Program-made: the position numbers and the translations under genes
In this document: positions 1-10,398 of the stretch, one piece after another
Position numbering within the stretch: the stretch's first letter is position 1
Layout of the letters: each line of letters begins with the position of its first letter
The notes under the pieces: model-generated
What the model was told of the DNA's origin: nothing
The model's input: only the letters and a program-made list of their open reading frames with translations
The model's database searches: none
NCBI GenBank assembly: GCA_029204225.1
Contig: CM055099.1
Span: 44,418,145-44,482,144, forward strand
Direction: 5' to 3'
Source of the DNA: Diphasiastrum complanatum
Lineage: Eukaryota > Streptophyta > Lycopodiopsida > Lycopodiales > Lycopodiaceae
Length of the DNA: 64,000 nt

Positions 1-190
1 CATATGGAGGAATCAAGATTTGAAGATGGAAGTCCTCGGATTTTCACTCCTAGAAGATCCATGAGGGAGAGATTCGAGCCTAAGAGGCTCACTTATGATG
101 ACAAAGGGAAAACAAGTGGATCTTGATTCCACTTATGCTAATTTTATTTCTCACGAGAAGCCCAAAGATGTCCAAGAAGCCCTCAATACA
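1..190 (+). pseudogene. Ty1/copia pol remnant, integrase-RT linker (left part)
   Basis: The plus strand encodes a charged linker of the kind found between integrase and reverse transcriptase in copia polyproteins (RRSMRERFEPKRLTYDDKGK, then after a stop/frameshift near 124 HEKPKDVQEALNT). The same kind of linker (SRLTYVDKGK) is seen in the copia element near 62.68 kb. The reading frame stops at 190 where another LTR begins and resumes at 4668 with KEWYEAM, the usual start of copia RT. This piece and 4668-5854 are therefore one older element split by an insertion. The upstream part lies outside the window. Confidence 0.75.
186..190. repeat. Target-site duplication, left copy (partner 4668-4672)
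   Basis: ATACA here pairs with ATACC immediately after the right LTR. The disrupted copia frame reads through with ...ALNT|KEW..., which shows that ATACC was the original target. Confidence 0.75.
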
Positions 191-891
191 TGTGGAAGTA
201 CTGTACTTTAGGACCGTAAATGGATCTACAAAAGATCCACAAGAGTGATTGGATTCTTGCTTAACAATCTATCAAAAAACTAGACACAAAAAAGTTGATC
301 TAGATTAGCAATTTGACAAACAACAAGCATTAACAATCAAAAGCATTGATAAACATTGAAATACGAGCCCACATGTGTGTACTACAGGCTGTAGTGCGGC
401 CTTCAACCTGAGAAACAAGTAGAAATTGATTTGGTTTCATTTGGATCACAAAAACTCAATGTACATAGTGAACTAGCTTGAGATTGCCAATGAGCTCCAA
501 AAATTTTCTATCTTCTCACTATGGAGAGAGGGAATACATAGCAAATTTGACTTCCTTCTTGAAGTTAGGTGGATTTCCAGCATGTAAAAAGGAAGTTACC
601 TCACTCTCCTTGACCTAAACTGAAACCCTAGTCTATTTCCTAGAGTCATGCTTGGTAGATAGCTAGTTGGTCAAATTTTCACCTTAAATCTAGGATTTAG
701 GTCCTATAAACTAGGAATCACTACCAAAATGACATGACCAACCCTATGGACTTGAACTAACCTACATCAGGAGTGGTTTGCCACGTGGCATCTTGGCCTC
801 ACATGTTGGAATCCACTTATGTACAAAATTTACATTATACTACATGGTTTTTGATCAAGCTAGATTTGCCGATTTTTGGCAATTCTTCACA
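191..891 (-). repeat. 3' LTR of the nested copia element (701 bp)
   Basis: The LTR is bounded by TGTGG...TTCACA in plus orientation and is near-identical to 3967-4667 and to the solo LTR at 39276-39976. It contains a CCCACATGTGTG motif at 368-379. No protein is encoded. Confidence 0.92.
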
Positions 892-947
892 CTCCTCAAA
901 TTTAGCTTGATCTGTTTACAACTCTCTTGATAGATGAATGAAAGCTT

Positions 948-1757
948 TTAGAAGTGTCTAAAAAATCCAGCTACAAACAAGGAACTTTTGAGACTCCAAT
1001 AGAGAATGAAGTCCATGAAGGATCTTTCACCACCTCTTAAAGGATCCCTTACAAGATGTTCCATAAATGTGTCTATATACATGTAGCACACTTCAAAACT
1101 AAACATCATGCCAAGCCATGGATTCCAAGGCATTTTGTGCACTTGAAGATAAATCAATTAAAATATTAAGTGCATAAATAATGTTGTCAAAGACAACTTG
1201 TCTTGCTTGAGCCATATGATTGAGCCTTGATGGCTCCATCTTGATACTCAAGATTCTTCTTGGAGTCCTCGGGTCTTGAGCTTGATCCTCCACTTGACAT
1301 GACTCCAGAACATCAATGAATTGAATAAGGAATTGAATAAGGTGTTGATCCAAAGGTGCTTCTTCAAGTTTACAAATCTTCCACTCTTGAAAGATCACAT
1401 TTCCACCATTGACAAATTCTTTGGTTGAAAAAAAGTAGATTCTACAGTCTCTACTTGAAGAGCAAAACACTACCATTATTCCTATCATTGAAATAGGATA
1501 ATCTTTGGCCCTTACATTGGAATGATCATGCACAAAGCATGTAGACACAAAGATTTCCAAAGCAAATGATGTTTCATCTTTTATGACTCTATTCAAATTA
1601 TTACAAAAATAGTTATCCAATGAAATTGCTTAATCAGGAACAAATGTAGATTTCAAAGCATCCCATTTCATTGTCTTGTCATACAAAGTAATAAACACCA
1701 TGATTCTTAAAGGTAAGAAACAAGTCACCCCATGTCCACTACTACTTTCCAAAAAGT
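948..1757 (-). pseudogene. Collapsed integrase C-terminus / RT remnant
   Basis: Two overlapping minus-strand frames are recognisable. 1620-1099 carries the end of copia integrase (STCFVHDHS..., then RIYFFSTKEFVNGGNVIFQE) followed by the linker and the first RT residues (WHDV). 1157-948 carries the end of RT (MEHLVRDPLRGGERSF). The whole RT core, including the YVDD region, and RNase H are missing between or after them. The element therefore lost its polymerase by internal deletion while keeping its termini. The junction between gag-pro (1760) and this remnant also lacks the integrase catalytic core. Confidence 0.75.
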
Positions 1758-1759
1758 AT

Positions 1760-3181
1760 TCAAAGATAGTAGACTTTCCAATGCTCAAGATCTTCCTCCT
1801 TTTGATGCTCCTCCTCAATGCAAGCAAGATCACACTTTGCCAAGATCTCCTCTTGAGTGATCTCCTCCTTTGCCAAGCTCATTCTTTCAAAATCAACACT
1901 AGCTTCCAACTTAAACAATCCTCCATGTTTAAATCCCTTTGCAATGCAAACATCATTCTTCAAGATGAAGCAAACACCATGCTTAAAGTGGACATCCAAA
2001 CCACTTTCTAAGAGTAGACCAACACTAAGCATATTCTTGGTAATTGATGGTACATAAAGGACATTTTCTAGATCCATGCATTTTGAGTATTCTAGACACA
2101 AAGAGATGGTACCAACACCATATATCCTACACTCTTCATCATTTGCAGTAAAGACAAATGTTTTAGAAGCATTGAAAGAGTGTAAGGTTGACAAAAAGTC
2201 CTTTTCACAAGACATGTGGGAGCTAGCCCCACTGTCGATCCACCAATTGTCTCTTGAATTGCTATTGCTTGTTGGTGAGGATGTAGATGCCATCACGAAT
2301 ACATCTACTTCATCCTCCTCCTCCTCCTTTGCAAGGTTTCCTTGTTTGTCCTCCTCCACTTGTGCTCTTAGCCTCTTGTAGCATTCAGATGCATAATGCC
2401 CCTTATTTCCACAAAAGAAGCATTTTTGCTTTGACTTGTCCTTTGAGCTTGATGCATCATCCTCTTCTTTGGCCTCCTTTGGATGCTTCTTCTTTCCATT
2501 GGTATTCTTTTTGCCCTTGAATGAGAAATTGGCTTTCTCATCACCATCCTGCAATGACAAGGAACTCATCCTAGATTTTGCATGGAGCATCCTACACTCT
2601 TCAGCCACTAACACATTGTGAAGTTTTTCTATAGTTGGCAAAGTGTCTTGGATGGCAAAACTTTGGACCAAATTTTCAAAGTCAACTCCTAGACCATTAA
2701 GGACAATTTGTACAAGCTCTCCATCATGAATCTTCTCTCCAATAGAAGCCAACTCCCTATTTAGAAACTTGATTTTGAGTACATAATCATGTGCACTCTC
2801 CTCACTTCTTCTCATGCTTTGCAAAATTTGATTTCTAAGCATAAGAATTCTAGAAGTGTTGCTAGACTCATAGATTGATTTTAAAGACTCCCAAGCCTCT
2901 TTAGCATTAGTACAGGCTGATACTTCTCTCAACAAATCATTGCTCACATTCATCTTCACACAATGAAGTGCAAGTCTAGATCTCTTCTTGTATCTAGCTA
3001 ACTCATGTGCACCTAGAGGTTCATCTTCATCTTCAATCAAGAACTCATAAAGGTCTTGGAGCACCAAGAGTGACTCCATCCTAACCTTCCAAATAGCATA
3101 ATTTGTAGAATTCAATCTCTCACTAGCTTCTAGAAGGTATGCTCCAGCAGATCCCATCTTACTAGTGACTTCTACAAACAA
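1760..3181 (-). CDS. Copia gag-protease polyprotein, truncated
   Basis: This is a 473-codon open frame. The conserved gag start is probably Met9 (codon at 3157, MGSAGAYLLEA), because the copia copy at 60.3 kb begins similarly. Residues ~30-200 are the UBN2/retrotran_gag region (LTSTNY/IWKVRMESLL-type start, LHCVKMNVSNDLL, IVLNGLG, VQSFAIQDTLP). A CCHC zinc knuckle (CFFCGNKGHYASEC) lies near residue 255. The aspartic protease active site (WWIDSGASSHM) lies near residue 317. The frame then reaches the start of the GAG-pre-integrase region (LAKEEITQEEIL) and degenerates. Gag packages element RNA and the protease processes the polyprotein. With no integrase or RT behind it, it could act only by serving or using a related autonomous copy. 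Confidence 0.9.
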   Translation of the reverse strand: MFVEVTSKMGSAGAYLLEASERLNSTNYAIWKVRMESLLVLQDLYEFLIEDEDEPLGAHELARYKKRSRLALHCVKMNVSNDLLREVSACTNAKEAWESLKSIYESSNTSRILMLRNQILQSMRRSEESAHDYVLKIKFLNRELASIGEKIHDGELVQIVLNGLGVDFENLVQSFAIQDTLPTIEKLHNVLVAEECRMLHAKSRMSSLSLQDGDEKANFSFKGKKNTNGKKKHPKEAKEEDDASSSKDKSKQKCFFCGNKGHYASECYKRLRAQVEEDKQGNLAKEEEEDEVDVFVMASTSSPTSNSNSRDNWWIDSGASSHMSCEKDFLSTLHSFNASKTFVFTANDEECRIYGVGTISLCLEYSKCMDLENVLYVPSITKNMLSVGLLLESGLDVHFKHGVCFILKNDVCIAKGFKHGGLFKLEASVDFERMSLAKEEITQEEILAKCDLACIEEEHQKEEDLEHWKVYYL

Positions 3182-3524
3182 GAAATAGATTTGATTGACT
3201 TGAAACTCACAAAGGTCTCACACTTGCAGTGTTTCACTCAAATTTGATTTCTAATCCAACAAATGGACTTATAATCACAGTTCTATCACTCTCTCACAAA
3301 GCTGGAATGAAGATAAGATGAAGTGAAAACTACTTTCAAACAAATCTTGCCAAGAAATGGATTTGATTGTCTCTAGAAACTCACTAAGGTCTGTCTCTTG
3401 TAGTTTTTCACTCAAATTAGATTTCTAATCCAACAAATGGACTTATAATCTCAGTTCTAGCACTCCCTCACAAAGTTGGAATGAAAATAAGATGATGTGA
3501 AATCTACTTACAATCAAATCTTGC
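3181..3524 (-). repeat. 172-bp tandem duplication in the copia leader
   Basis: 3181-3352 and 3353-3524 are two similar units (shared landmarks GATTTGATTG, TTTCACTCAAATT, ATTTCTAATCCAACAAATGG, CAAATCTTGCCA). They lie between the gag start and the primer-binding site, in the transcribed untranslated leader. Confidence 0.85.
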
Positions 3525-3953
3525 CAATTTTGGCTATTTTTGGACAAAAAAATGACTTAATCTCTTTCTTCCTTCTTGGTGTACTTTCAAGACCTGTTTT
3601 TAACCTTAATAGGACTTGAACTCAGCCTAGATTAATTAGATTCCATGAAACAAATTTAAATCTAATCAATGGCAAATGATCTTGGTAGATTATCCTAGGA
3701 CCTCCACCAAAAATTACACCAACAACTCACAAATTGAATTTTTTTTTTTGGATCAAATGAATACCATGCATTAAATGTAGGTTCAGAGGTGCCCACACAT
3801 GTGTATAGTATGGATTTGGACCCCTACCAAGTTTGGGATCAAATCTCCTCACCAAAATCAAGATTCTAGCTTGCCCTCTCAATACTAGTTTTTAGCAACA
3901 AAACTTGCTAAAAATGGATTTGCATTAGATCAATGGATTATGCTCTTGTATTT
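3525..3953 (-). other. Copia leader, non-coding
   Basis: This is untranslated DNA between the primer-binding site and the leader duplication. It includes a T9 run near 3740 and a CACACATGTGT motif near 3796. No ORF is recognisable. Confidence 0.6.
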
Positions 3954-3966
3954 GGCTCTGATACCA
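3954..3966 (-). other. Primer-binding site, tRNA-Met type
   Basis: The minus strand reads TGGTATCAGAGCC directly after the LTR terminus TACA. This is the standard plant copia primer site, complementary to the 3' end of initiator tRNA-Met. It fixes the element's orientation. Confidence 0.95.
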
Positions 3967-4667
3967 TGTAAAAGTACTATACTTTAGGACCATAAATGGA
4001 TCTACAAAAGATCCACAAGAGTGATTGGATGCTTGCTTAACAATCTATCAAAAAACTAGACACAAAAAAGTTGATCTAGATTGGCAATTTGACAAACAAC
4101 AAGCATTAACAATCAAAAGCATTGATAAACATTGAAATATGAGCCCACATGTGTGTACTACAGGCTATAGTACGGCCTTCAACGTGAGAAACAAGTAGAA
4201 ATTGATTTGGTTTCATTTGGATCACAAAAACTCAATGTACATAGTGAACTAGCTTGAGATTGCCAATGAGCTCCAAAAATTTTCTATCTTCTCACTATGG
4301 GAGCTTGGAATACATAGCAAATTCGACTTCCTTCTTGAAGTTAGGTGGATTTCCAGCATGTAAAAAGGAAGTTAACTCACTCTCCTTGACCTAAAATGAA
4401 ACCCTAGTCTATTTCCTAGAGTCATGCTTGGTAGATAGCTAGTTGGTCAAATTTTCACCTTAAATCTAGGATTTAGGTCCTATAAACTAGGAATCACTAC
4501 CAAAATGACATGACCAACCCTATGGACTTGAAATAACCTAAATTAGGAGTGGTTTGCCATGTGGCATCTTGGCCTCACATGTTGGAATCCACTTATGTAC
4601 AAAATTTACATTATACTACATGGTTTTTGATCAAGCTAGATTTGCCAATTTTTGGCAATTCTTCACA
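3967..4667 (-). repeat. 5' LTR of the nested copia element (701 bp)
   Basis: The LTR is bounded by TG...CA and is the same length as the copies at 191-891 and 39276-39976. CCCACATGTGTG is at 4144-4155. It differs from the left LTR mostly by transitions, plus a six-base changed cluster near 4303. Confidence 0.92.
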
Positions 4668-5854
4668 ATACCAAGGAGTGGTATGAGGCCATGAAGATTG
4701 AATATGATGCCTTGATCACCAACCACACATGGGAGCTAGTGGATCCACCACCTAATGTGCATATCATTGGATGCAAGTGGGTGTTCAAGATCAAGTACAA
4801 TCATGATGGCTCCATCAACAAGTACAAGGCAAGATTATGTGCTAAAGGCTTTATATGGCCTTGACTATGAAGAAACCTTTGCTCCTGTAGCAAAGATGGT
4901 GACAATAAGATTCATAATCTCTCTTGCCTTATTTTTTGAGTGGAAATTGTATCAACTTGATGTCTCCAACGCTTTTTTGAATGGCTATCTTGAGGAGGAG
5001 ATATACATGGAACAACCTCAAGGATTTATCAAGGATTAATCTAAGGTGTGTTTGCTATTTAGAAGTCTTTATGGCTTATATCAAGCACCTAGATCATGGT
5101 ATTCAAGACTCAACAACTTTCTACTTTCATTAGGATTTGTGCTTAGTGACTACGATCCTTCTATGTACTTAAAGTTTGATGGTAGTAATATTGTCATTCT
5201 TCTAATCTATGTAGATGACATTATTCTTGGTGGAAGTTGTTTGATGCTAGTTCAAGAAACTAAGGATGCATTAGGAGGAGAATTTAAAATGCAAAATATA
5301 GGAGAGATCCATTACATTTTAGGCCTTGAGATTGATTTTCATGAAGAGTATGCTTTTATTTGTCAATCTAGATATGTCTTTTCTATGAGAAAATTCAATA
5401 TGCAAAATTGTAAAGGCATAGATACTCCCATGGAGCAACATGTAAAAGATCCTATTAAAGGTGATGAAAGATCCTTTGAGGACATCACACTTTATAGGAG
5501 TCTTATAGGCTCTTTAATCTGGCTTACTATCACTAGACCCGATTTGAGCTATTGTGTGCACAAATTGAGTGAATTTAGCAAGATCGTAAGATCCAACATT
5601 GGAAGATGGCCAAGAGAGTTCTAATAGTTGTATCTTCTACTCAAGGTTGTGATTTATTGTACAAGAATGAAGATCTAACCATTGTTGGCTATTCGGATTC
5701 CAATTTTGCAAGTGATAAGATGGATCGAAAGTCCATTAATGCATATCCTATCTTTCTTGGAGGCAATCTTGTGTCTTGGCTTTCAAAGAAGCAAGATACC
5801 ATATCCCTATCTTCTTGTGAGGCCGAGTACAAAGCACTCACTACAACACATTAG
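4668..5854 (+). pseudogene. Ty1/copia reverse transcriptase-RNase H remnant (right part of split element)
   Basis: Three broken frames give a nearly full copia RT and RNase H. They run KEWYEAM...[10 protein letters not shown]...GCKWVFK (4668-4864), a frameshift, then [11 protein letters not shown]...[11 protein letters not shown] to a stop at 5037-5039, then SLYGLYQAPRSWY, the catalytic YVDDIILGG near 5207-5233, MEQHVKDP, RSLIGSL, TRPDLSY to about 5620. After another shift comes RNase H (VGYSDSNFASD, SLSSCEAEYKAL), ending near 5850. The RT motif itself is intact, but at least two frameshifts and a stop disable the gene. It continues the piece at 1-190. No 3' LTR follows; the gypsy remnant starts within ~100 bp. 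Confidence 0.88.
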
Positions 5855-5958
5855 AGGAGTTCTAAATCCAAAAAAGACCCTTTGAAATTTTTCCTACACA
5901 TGGACCAATCAAAACACTCAAATTTGAAATCTACGTAACGTAAATTTTTGAGTCCACA

Positions 5959-7661
5959 CTAAAAATGGCATAACTTTATAGTGGTAAGTCCAAATTTAGT
6001 AGAGTTGCCCATTCCTTGCCAGTCTTCCACCATGGTCACATAGCATGACGACATGTAGGCCGCTCTATAGTATAGCCTGGCCATCATTTCATGGTCTTCT
6101 TCCGACTGGAGGGCTACATTTGGGTTGATTTTGATGGGATCCAAGCCTCGATCCCAGAAACAATCTTGCTGCATCAGAAAGGCCATGGATCTGCAATATT
6201 CGACACTTTCCTACACACAAAGATCAACACTTGATTTGTATTTATGCCCGAAGTCAAGTAACTGCATCCTTAGATCATCTGGGGTGGTTCTCTCTGAAAT
6301 TCCCGGGATGATTGGCCAGTTTACCAACTCTACTCACGGGTTTTCCACCGGCCATGGGTCTCTGCGTTTGAGTGGCATGTAGAAAGGATCCACTTGCTTC
6401 CAGCCGGTGCCTTCAAATACTCTTGAAGTCGCCTGCTATCCTTCAGGACTTTATTCTGCCATTCTAGCTGCGGTTGTAGCGCGACAATGATCTCAGCCCT
6501 GGTGGAGTATTGGCTTTGATCGATGTCTTCTTTGCCTCCCCTCATGTTGGGAGGGTATTTTCTTTTAAACTTTTCTGATTCCCATGTATTAGCCAATTTG
6601 CCTTTGGGCCTAGTAGGGGAAGTTGTCCTACGCGGCTGGGATGGCCTTGCCAGATAATCATCTAGGGCCTTGGTGCCTATATCTTTCTCTTTTGCTCGCT
6701 CACTTGTCGACGGCTCAGTTGCGTTCGTGTCTTGCCTGGGCGAGAATCTTCTTGTCTCTGGTTGATCTGCCAGGAAGTCATCATCACCCCCCATCTCTGT
6801 GTTAGTTTCTAGAAGGTCAGGTATGGAATGATCTGGAGAGAGGGGTGCAAGGGTGATATTAGGAGGAGGTGGGATCAGCAAGTTATATGCCGCACCGGGG
6901 GATTGGAGTTGTTGGAGGAACTCGTCCCATCGGGCTTTGTAGGTGTCAGTTGGGCCTGTCGATGGGCCCATTATTTTGCTAGGAGGCGATGGAGAGATGA
7001 AAGATGAAAGAATCAAGTAAGTTGGAATGAATGTTTCAAAAAAGTTGAAAGTAGAGTAGGAGGAGGGGTTGAAAGTGGGAGGGGGTCGGATGCTCAGTTC
7101 CATGCCTTGTCCGCAAGCTGCAGTTGTTGTTGAAGCTTTGGCCCATTCTGTACTTGGTGAAGAATGATATATGTCATCAGATATCCCAATATTGAGAGGG
7201 CTGCTTGTTTTTAATGCACTCATGTAGACAGTTCGAAGCAAACTATGCCCAATCATAGAGGTTCTGGGCATGCAGTTGTGAATCTGCCATCATGTGAAAC
7301 AGGGACATGGGTACCCTCAACACTTTCATTCGTGGTTTTTGTGTACATCTGGTGAGATAGGCACATGCTGCTTGAAGTTGCTTGTCATTGATGGCTTCCA
7401 GTCTATACCCATCCTTATTCTTCCATTTAGTCACAGAGGATCAATGTACTTAAAGTATGTCATTTGCTCTATCTTTTGGAGTGTCCTTGTGACAGTACTT
7501 GGTCCCCGCGGAAACCCATAAGGTTGCAAGTCGGCTGCTGCAAAAGATACGTTATAAACATAATTCCTGACAGGTGGAACTATGATTTGACATGATCTTG
7601 TCGTGGTATGATAATTGGCATATGCCATGTGTACCAGGTATAGGCTTTGATAACCTATCAA
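5959..7661 (-). pseudogene. Uncharacterised ORF downstream of gypsy integrase ('ORF X'), copy 1
   Basis: Several minus-strand frames are broken by frameshifts: 7661-7431, 7434-7243, 7271-6330 (313 codons) and 6186-5959. The 313-codon part is proline- and charge-rich in its first two thirds and ends in a predicted helical stretch (TRAEIIVALQPQLEWQNK, RRLQEYLKA). The C-terminal part carries NWPII, INPN and MARLYYRA. These recur as NWPII, FNPN and IARLYYRA in the ORF after the gypsy protease remnant at 53.4-55.4 kb, so this is a conserved family and not noise. No signal peptide, membrane span or enzyme motif is visible. Its position after integrase resembles env-like or accessory ORFs of plant gypsy elements; function unknown. 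Confidence 0.6.
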
Positions 7662-7845
7662 GACAAGGATCTGAAATTCAATTTCCTTGAAGAAGGACTC
7701 CGCCTGCTGGTACCAGGTCTGTATCTCTGTAAGATCTAACTTGCACAGTTGGATGTCGAGCTTGCTTGTTTGGGATCATCAAAACTTGAACTAGGATTGG
7801 ACGACATGGTGGGAAAATGGAAGAAAGAAGGTTCTGGAAAAACTT

Positions 7846-8012
7846 AGTCGGTTAAGATTTGAAGGACTGGCGTCGGTTGAGATTTTAAGAACTGCTTCGG
7901 TTGAGATGTGAAGGATGGGCTTTGGTTGAGATGAAAAGGACGGGCTTCGGTTGAGATGAAAAGGCTTCGGTTGAGATGTGAAGGACGAGCTTCGATTGAG
8001 ATGAAAAGTAAG
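7846..8012. repeat. 25-bp minisatellite, block A (about 7 units)
   Basis: Units start near 7846, 7871, 7895, 7920, 7945, 7965 and 7990 and share the core TTCGGTTGAGAT. Most are 24-25 bp and one is shortened to 20 bp. It lies between integrase and ORF X of the minus-strand gypsy element. A 25-bp period does not preserve a reading frame, so the apparent minus-strand ORFs here are by-products. Confidence 0.9.
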
Positions 8013-8580
8013 TTGGTTGTGTTGGATAGAACAATGTGGGTGGCGAACGAAATATGATGTAAATAAGGGTGGGAGCAAAATGAGATGGAGATAAGAATGA
8101 TGGAGAGTGGAATGTCAGAAAGCGGAGGTGTTTGACAAGGGTGGTGATGTTATGGAGGTGGATATGTGTGAGAAATGAAGTGGGTTGAAAATATATAGTT
8201 TGTGGTATTGATTTGGATGATGTTCAATAGTGTAACGGGAGCGTGATGAGTGCTCGCGTGACACTACCCCTCATCATGCAAAAACCTGTAATATGATGTA
8301 TTCTGCCGACGACGTTAGGTTGTAAAGTTTCGGTGATGGCGCTCGCAAGGGAGTGGTAACGACGGTGGCTGATAGATTGTAGAGATGGCGTGAAGATGAT
8401 CAGTCGAGCGCCAGGATCGGTCACAGTAGCAAGAAAATCGCCGCAGATCATCGCCAAAAAATGCTTGAGTTCGCACTTTGCTGAGGTGCGAATGGCGTTG
8501 GGGTGAGGGCATTTATTGTCGCCGTCGTCTGGTTGCGAGCGAGATGGGATGTGCGGGTTCGTGAAATTTGAATGTAGGTC
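8013..8580. other. Non-repetitive spacer between minisatellite blocks
   Basis: This is part of the 3' untranslated region of the minus-strand gypsy element. I see no gene; apparent minus-strand frames are unsupported. Confidence 0.5.
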
Positions 8581-8879
8581 CTTCGGTTGAGATCTGAGCA
8601 GAGTGCTCCGGTTGAGATTTGACTGAAACGCTCCGGTTGAGATCTGACAGGAAAGCTCCAGTCGAGACTTGATAGAACTGCTCTGGTTGAGATCTGACAG
8701 GAAAGCTCCAGTCGAGACTTGATAGAACCGCTCCGGTGGAGACTTGACTGAACGCTTCGATCGAGATTTGAGGAAAGTGCTTCGGTTGAGATTTGAGGAA
8801 AGTGCTTCGGTTGAGATTTGGCAGAAGCGCTTCGGTTGAGAGTTGAGCGGATCCCGTCGGTTGAGATTTGACAAAACCT
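8581..8879. repeat. 25-bp minisatellite, block B (12 units, partly 50-bp higher order)
   Basis: Units begin at 8581, 8606, 8631, 8656, 8681, 8706, 8731, 8755, 8780, 8805, 8830 and 8855, so all but one are exactly 25 bp. The core is CTTCGGTTGAGAT or CTCCGGTTGAGAT. Units at 8631/8681 and 8656/8706 match better to each other than to their neighbours, giving a 50-bp dimer. It is the same repeat family and orientation as block A. Confidence 0.95.
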
Positions 8880-9333
8880 TGATATGAAAGAATGGAATTG
8901 TTTTATGCAAGTGAAGAACTTCAAGGGAAAAATATGATTATGGCCCAGAGTAGAAGTTCTTATGAAAAGAGTGTATCCCCAGGGATGTTTGTATGTCTGA
9001 GATACCAGTTAGACAGAGATGAGGTGGCTAAAGTGTGAATATCATTTCCTATTGTGTAGTCTATCCTTTGTTGATCTAGAACATCCATGACCCATGAGTA
9101 TGTACAGGAAAAAAAGAATGCATAGAAAGTACAAAAGTAATGGTATGAAGTATAAACAAATAACTAGGTGAAAAATAGGCATGCAAAATAAGAATTACAA
9201 GCGATAAAATAAAAATAATAAAATAATAATAAAAAAAATATAGAATATATACTAGGAAAAAGATGTTAAAGTGGGTCAACAAAGAACAACTCTTCATAAT
9301 ATCACCATAGACGACCACCGTTTACAACAGTGT
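8880..9333. other. AT-rich spacer downstream of gypsy integrase
   Basis: The segment is A/T-rich, especially 9170-9260, with no coding signal I trust. It lies between the integrase stop and the minisatellite on the minus strand. Confidence 0.5.
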
Positions 9334-10398
9334 CTAGGAGTATTCCGTCAAGTGTTTGTAATTGGACTGCACCATTAGAAAAAAATTTATTAATACATAT
9401 GGCCCCTCACTTCTGAACTTCAATTTGCTGGGGTGCTTCTTTGATGTATAAAGAAGCACTTGGTCGCCTAAGTGTAGATCTTTTTTGCGTAGGTGACGGT
9501 CATGCCAGGCCTTTTGGCGTCGTTTGTTTACTAGTTGTGCGTGATAAGATATTAGTCTCGTCTCACATAACTGGACTAACGTAAATAGCCTGGTTTTGAC
9601 TTGTTGTTCTATTGAAGCGTTTTCACAGAGATCTGTTGAAAAAGCTTCCATAACTCTTAGTGAAGGTACTAAGAATTCTACGGGCATTATCGCCTCTTGA
9701 CCATATACTAAGTGAAAAGGTGTAATCCACCCAATGGCTTTCTTCGGGGTGGTGCGGTAAGCCCAAATAGCTGAGAAAAGTTTTGTTTCCCAATCAGAGC
9801 GACTGGTTTCAACTATCTTGCTTAAAATTTTATAGATCGTCTTGTTAGTTGATTTAGCCTGGCCATTACACCTAGGATAGTACGGTGTACTTTTTCTGTG
9901 AACGACCAGGACTTGGCATAGGAGGTTATCAACAACAGCATTTAAAAAATTTGTGCTTGGATCACTAACTAGTTCTATGGGACAGCCAAAATGTGTAATA
10001 ATGTTTTCGTAAAGGAAACGTTCGACTATTTTTGCGTTGGCATCCTTCGTTGCTCGAGCCTCAACCCTGGCTATGAGGATGTAGCGAGCTTGGGTGTGTT
10101 TTGCTGCTGGACTGATTGGTCCAGCAAAGTCAATCCCCCACTTATGGAAGGCTTCACCTTCTATAATGGGCATCAGTGGCGTGAAGTCTGCTTTGGTATT
10201 TTTCTTTGCTCGTTGACAGAATCACAGGCTTTAATGACAACAAACGTGTCCTTAAACAAAGATGGCCACCACAATCCTGCTCGAAGGATTATCTTCACTG
10301 TGGCTTCAGCAGAAAACTGGCCACCCCCAATGCCCTCATGGGCCTGAGATATTATCGGTCGTATCTCAGATTCATAAGCACATCGTCGAATAATGCCA
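9334..10398 (-). pseudogene. Gypsy integrase
   Basis: The open frame 10173-9334 (279 codons) carries the core: WGIDFAGP with Asp15, LVSD with Asp71, and the third catalytic position 36 residues later in NGQAK, where Lys107 replaces the Glu of the DD35E triad. C-terminal features (AYRTTP, PFHLVYG, PVEF, RKKDLHLGDQVLL) are typical of gypsy integrase. The upstream 225 bp (10398-10174) contains the degraded HHCC zinc-binding region in other frames (WWPSLFKD recognisable), so a frameshift separates it from RNase H. Integrase would join element cDNA to the chromosome. The Lys at the catalytic site and the broken N-terminus indicate a dead enzyme. Confidence 0.9.

Larger units (their letters stand above)
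191..4667 (-). mobile_element. Ty1/copia LTR retrotransposon, internally deleted, nested in another copia
   Basis: Two 701-bp direct LTRs (191-891 and 3967-4667) start with TG and end with CA and flank 3075 bp of internal DNA. On the minus strand the order is 5' LTR (4667-3967), primer-binding site complementary to initiator tRNA-Met, leader with a tandem duplication, gag-protease frame, a collapsed integrase/RT remnant, a short purine-rich tract (892-903) and 3' LTR. By eye the LTRs differ at about two dozen positions, one cluster of six included, so the insertion is not very recent. Flanks are ATACA (186-190) and ATACC (4668-4672), a 5-bp target duplication with one change. The internal deletion makes it non-autonomous. 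Confidence 0.92.

Noticed and set aside
1676-2621. Several plus-strand ORFs of 60-111 codons
   Set aside because: Antisense shadows of the copia gag-protease frame.
8224-8924. Overlapping minus-strand ORFs of 158-228 codons with repeated ISTEA/NLNRS-like text
   Set aside because: They are translations of the 25-bp minisatellite. The period is not a multiple of three and the text cycles through frames.
9991-10347. 118-codon plus-strand ORF
   Set aside because: Antisense to the gypsy integrase N-terminal region.
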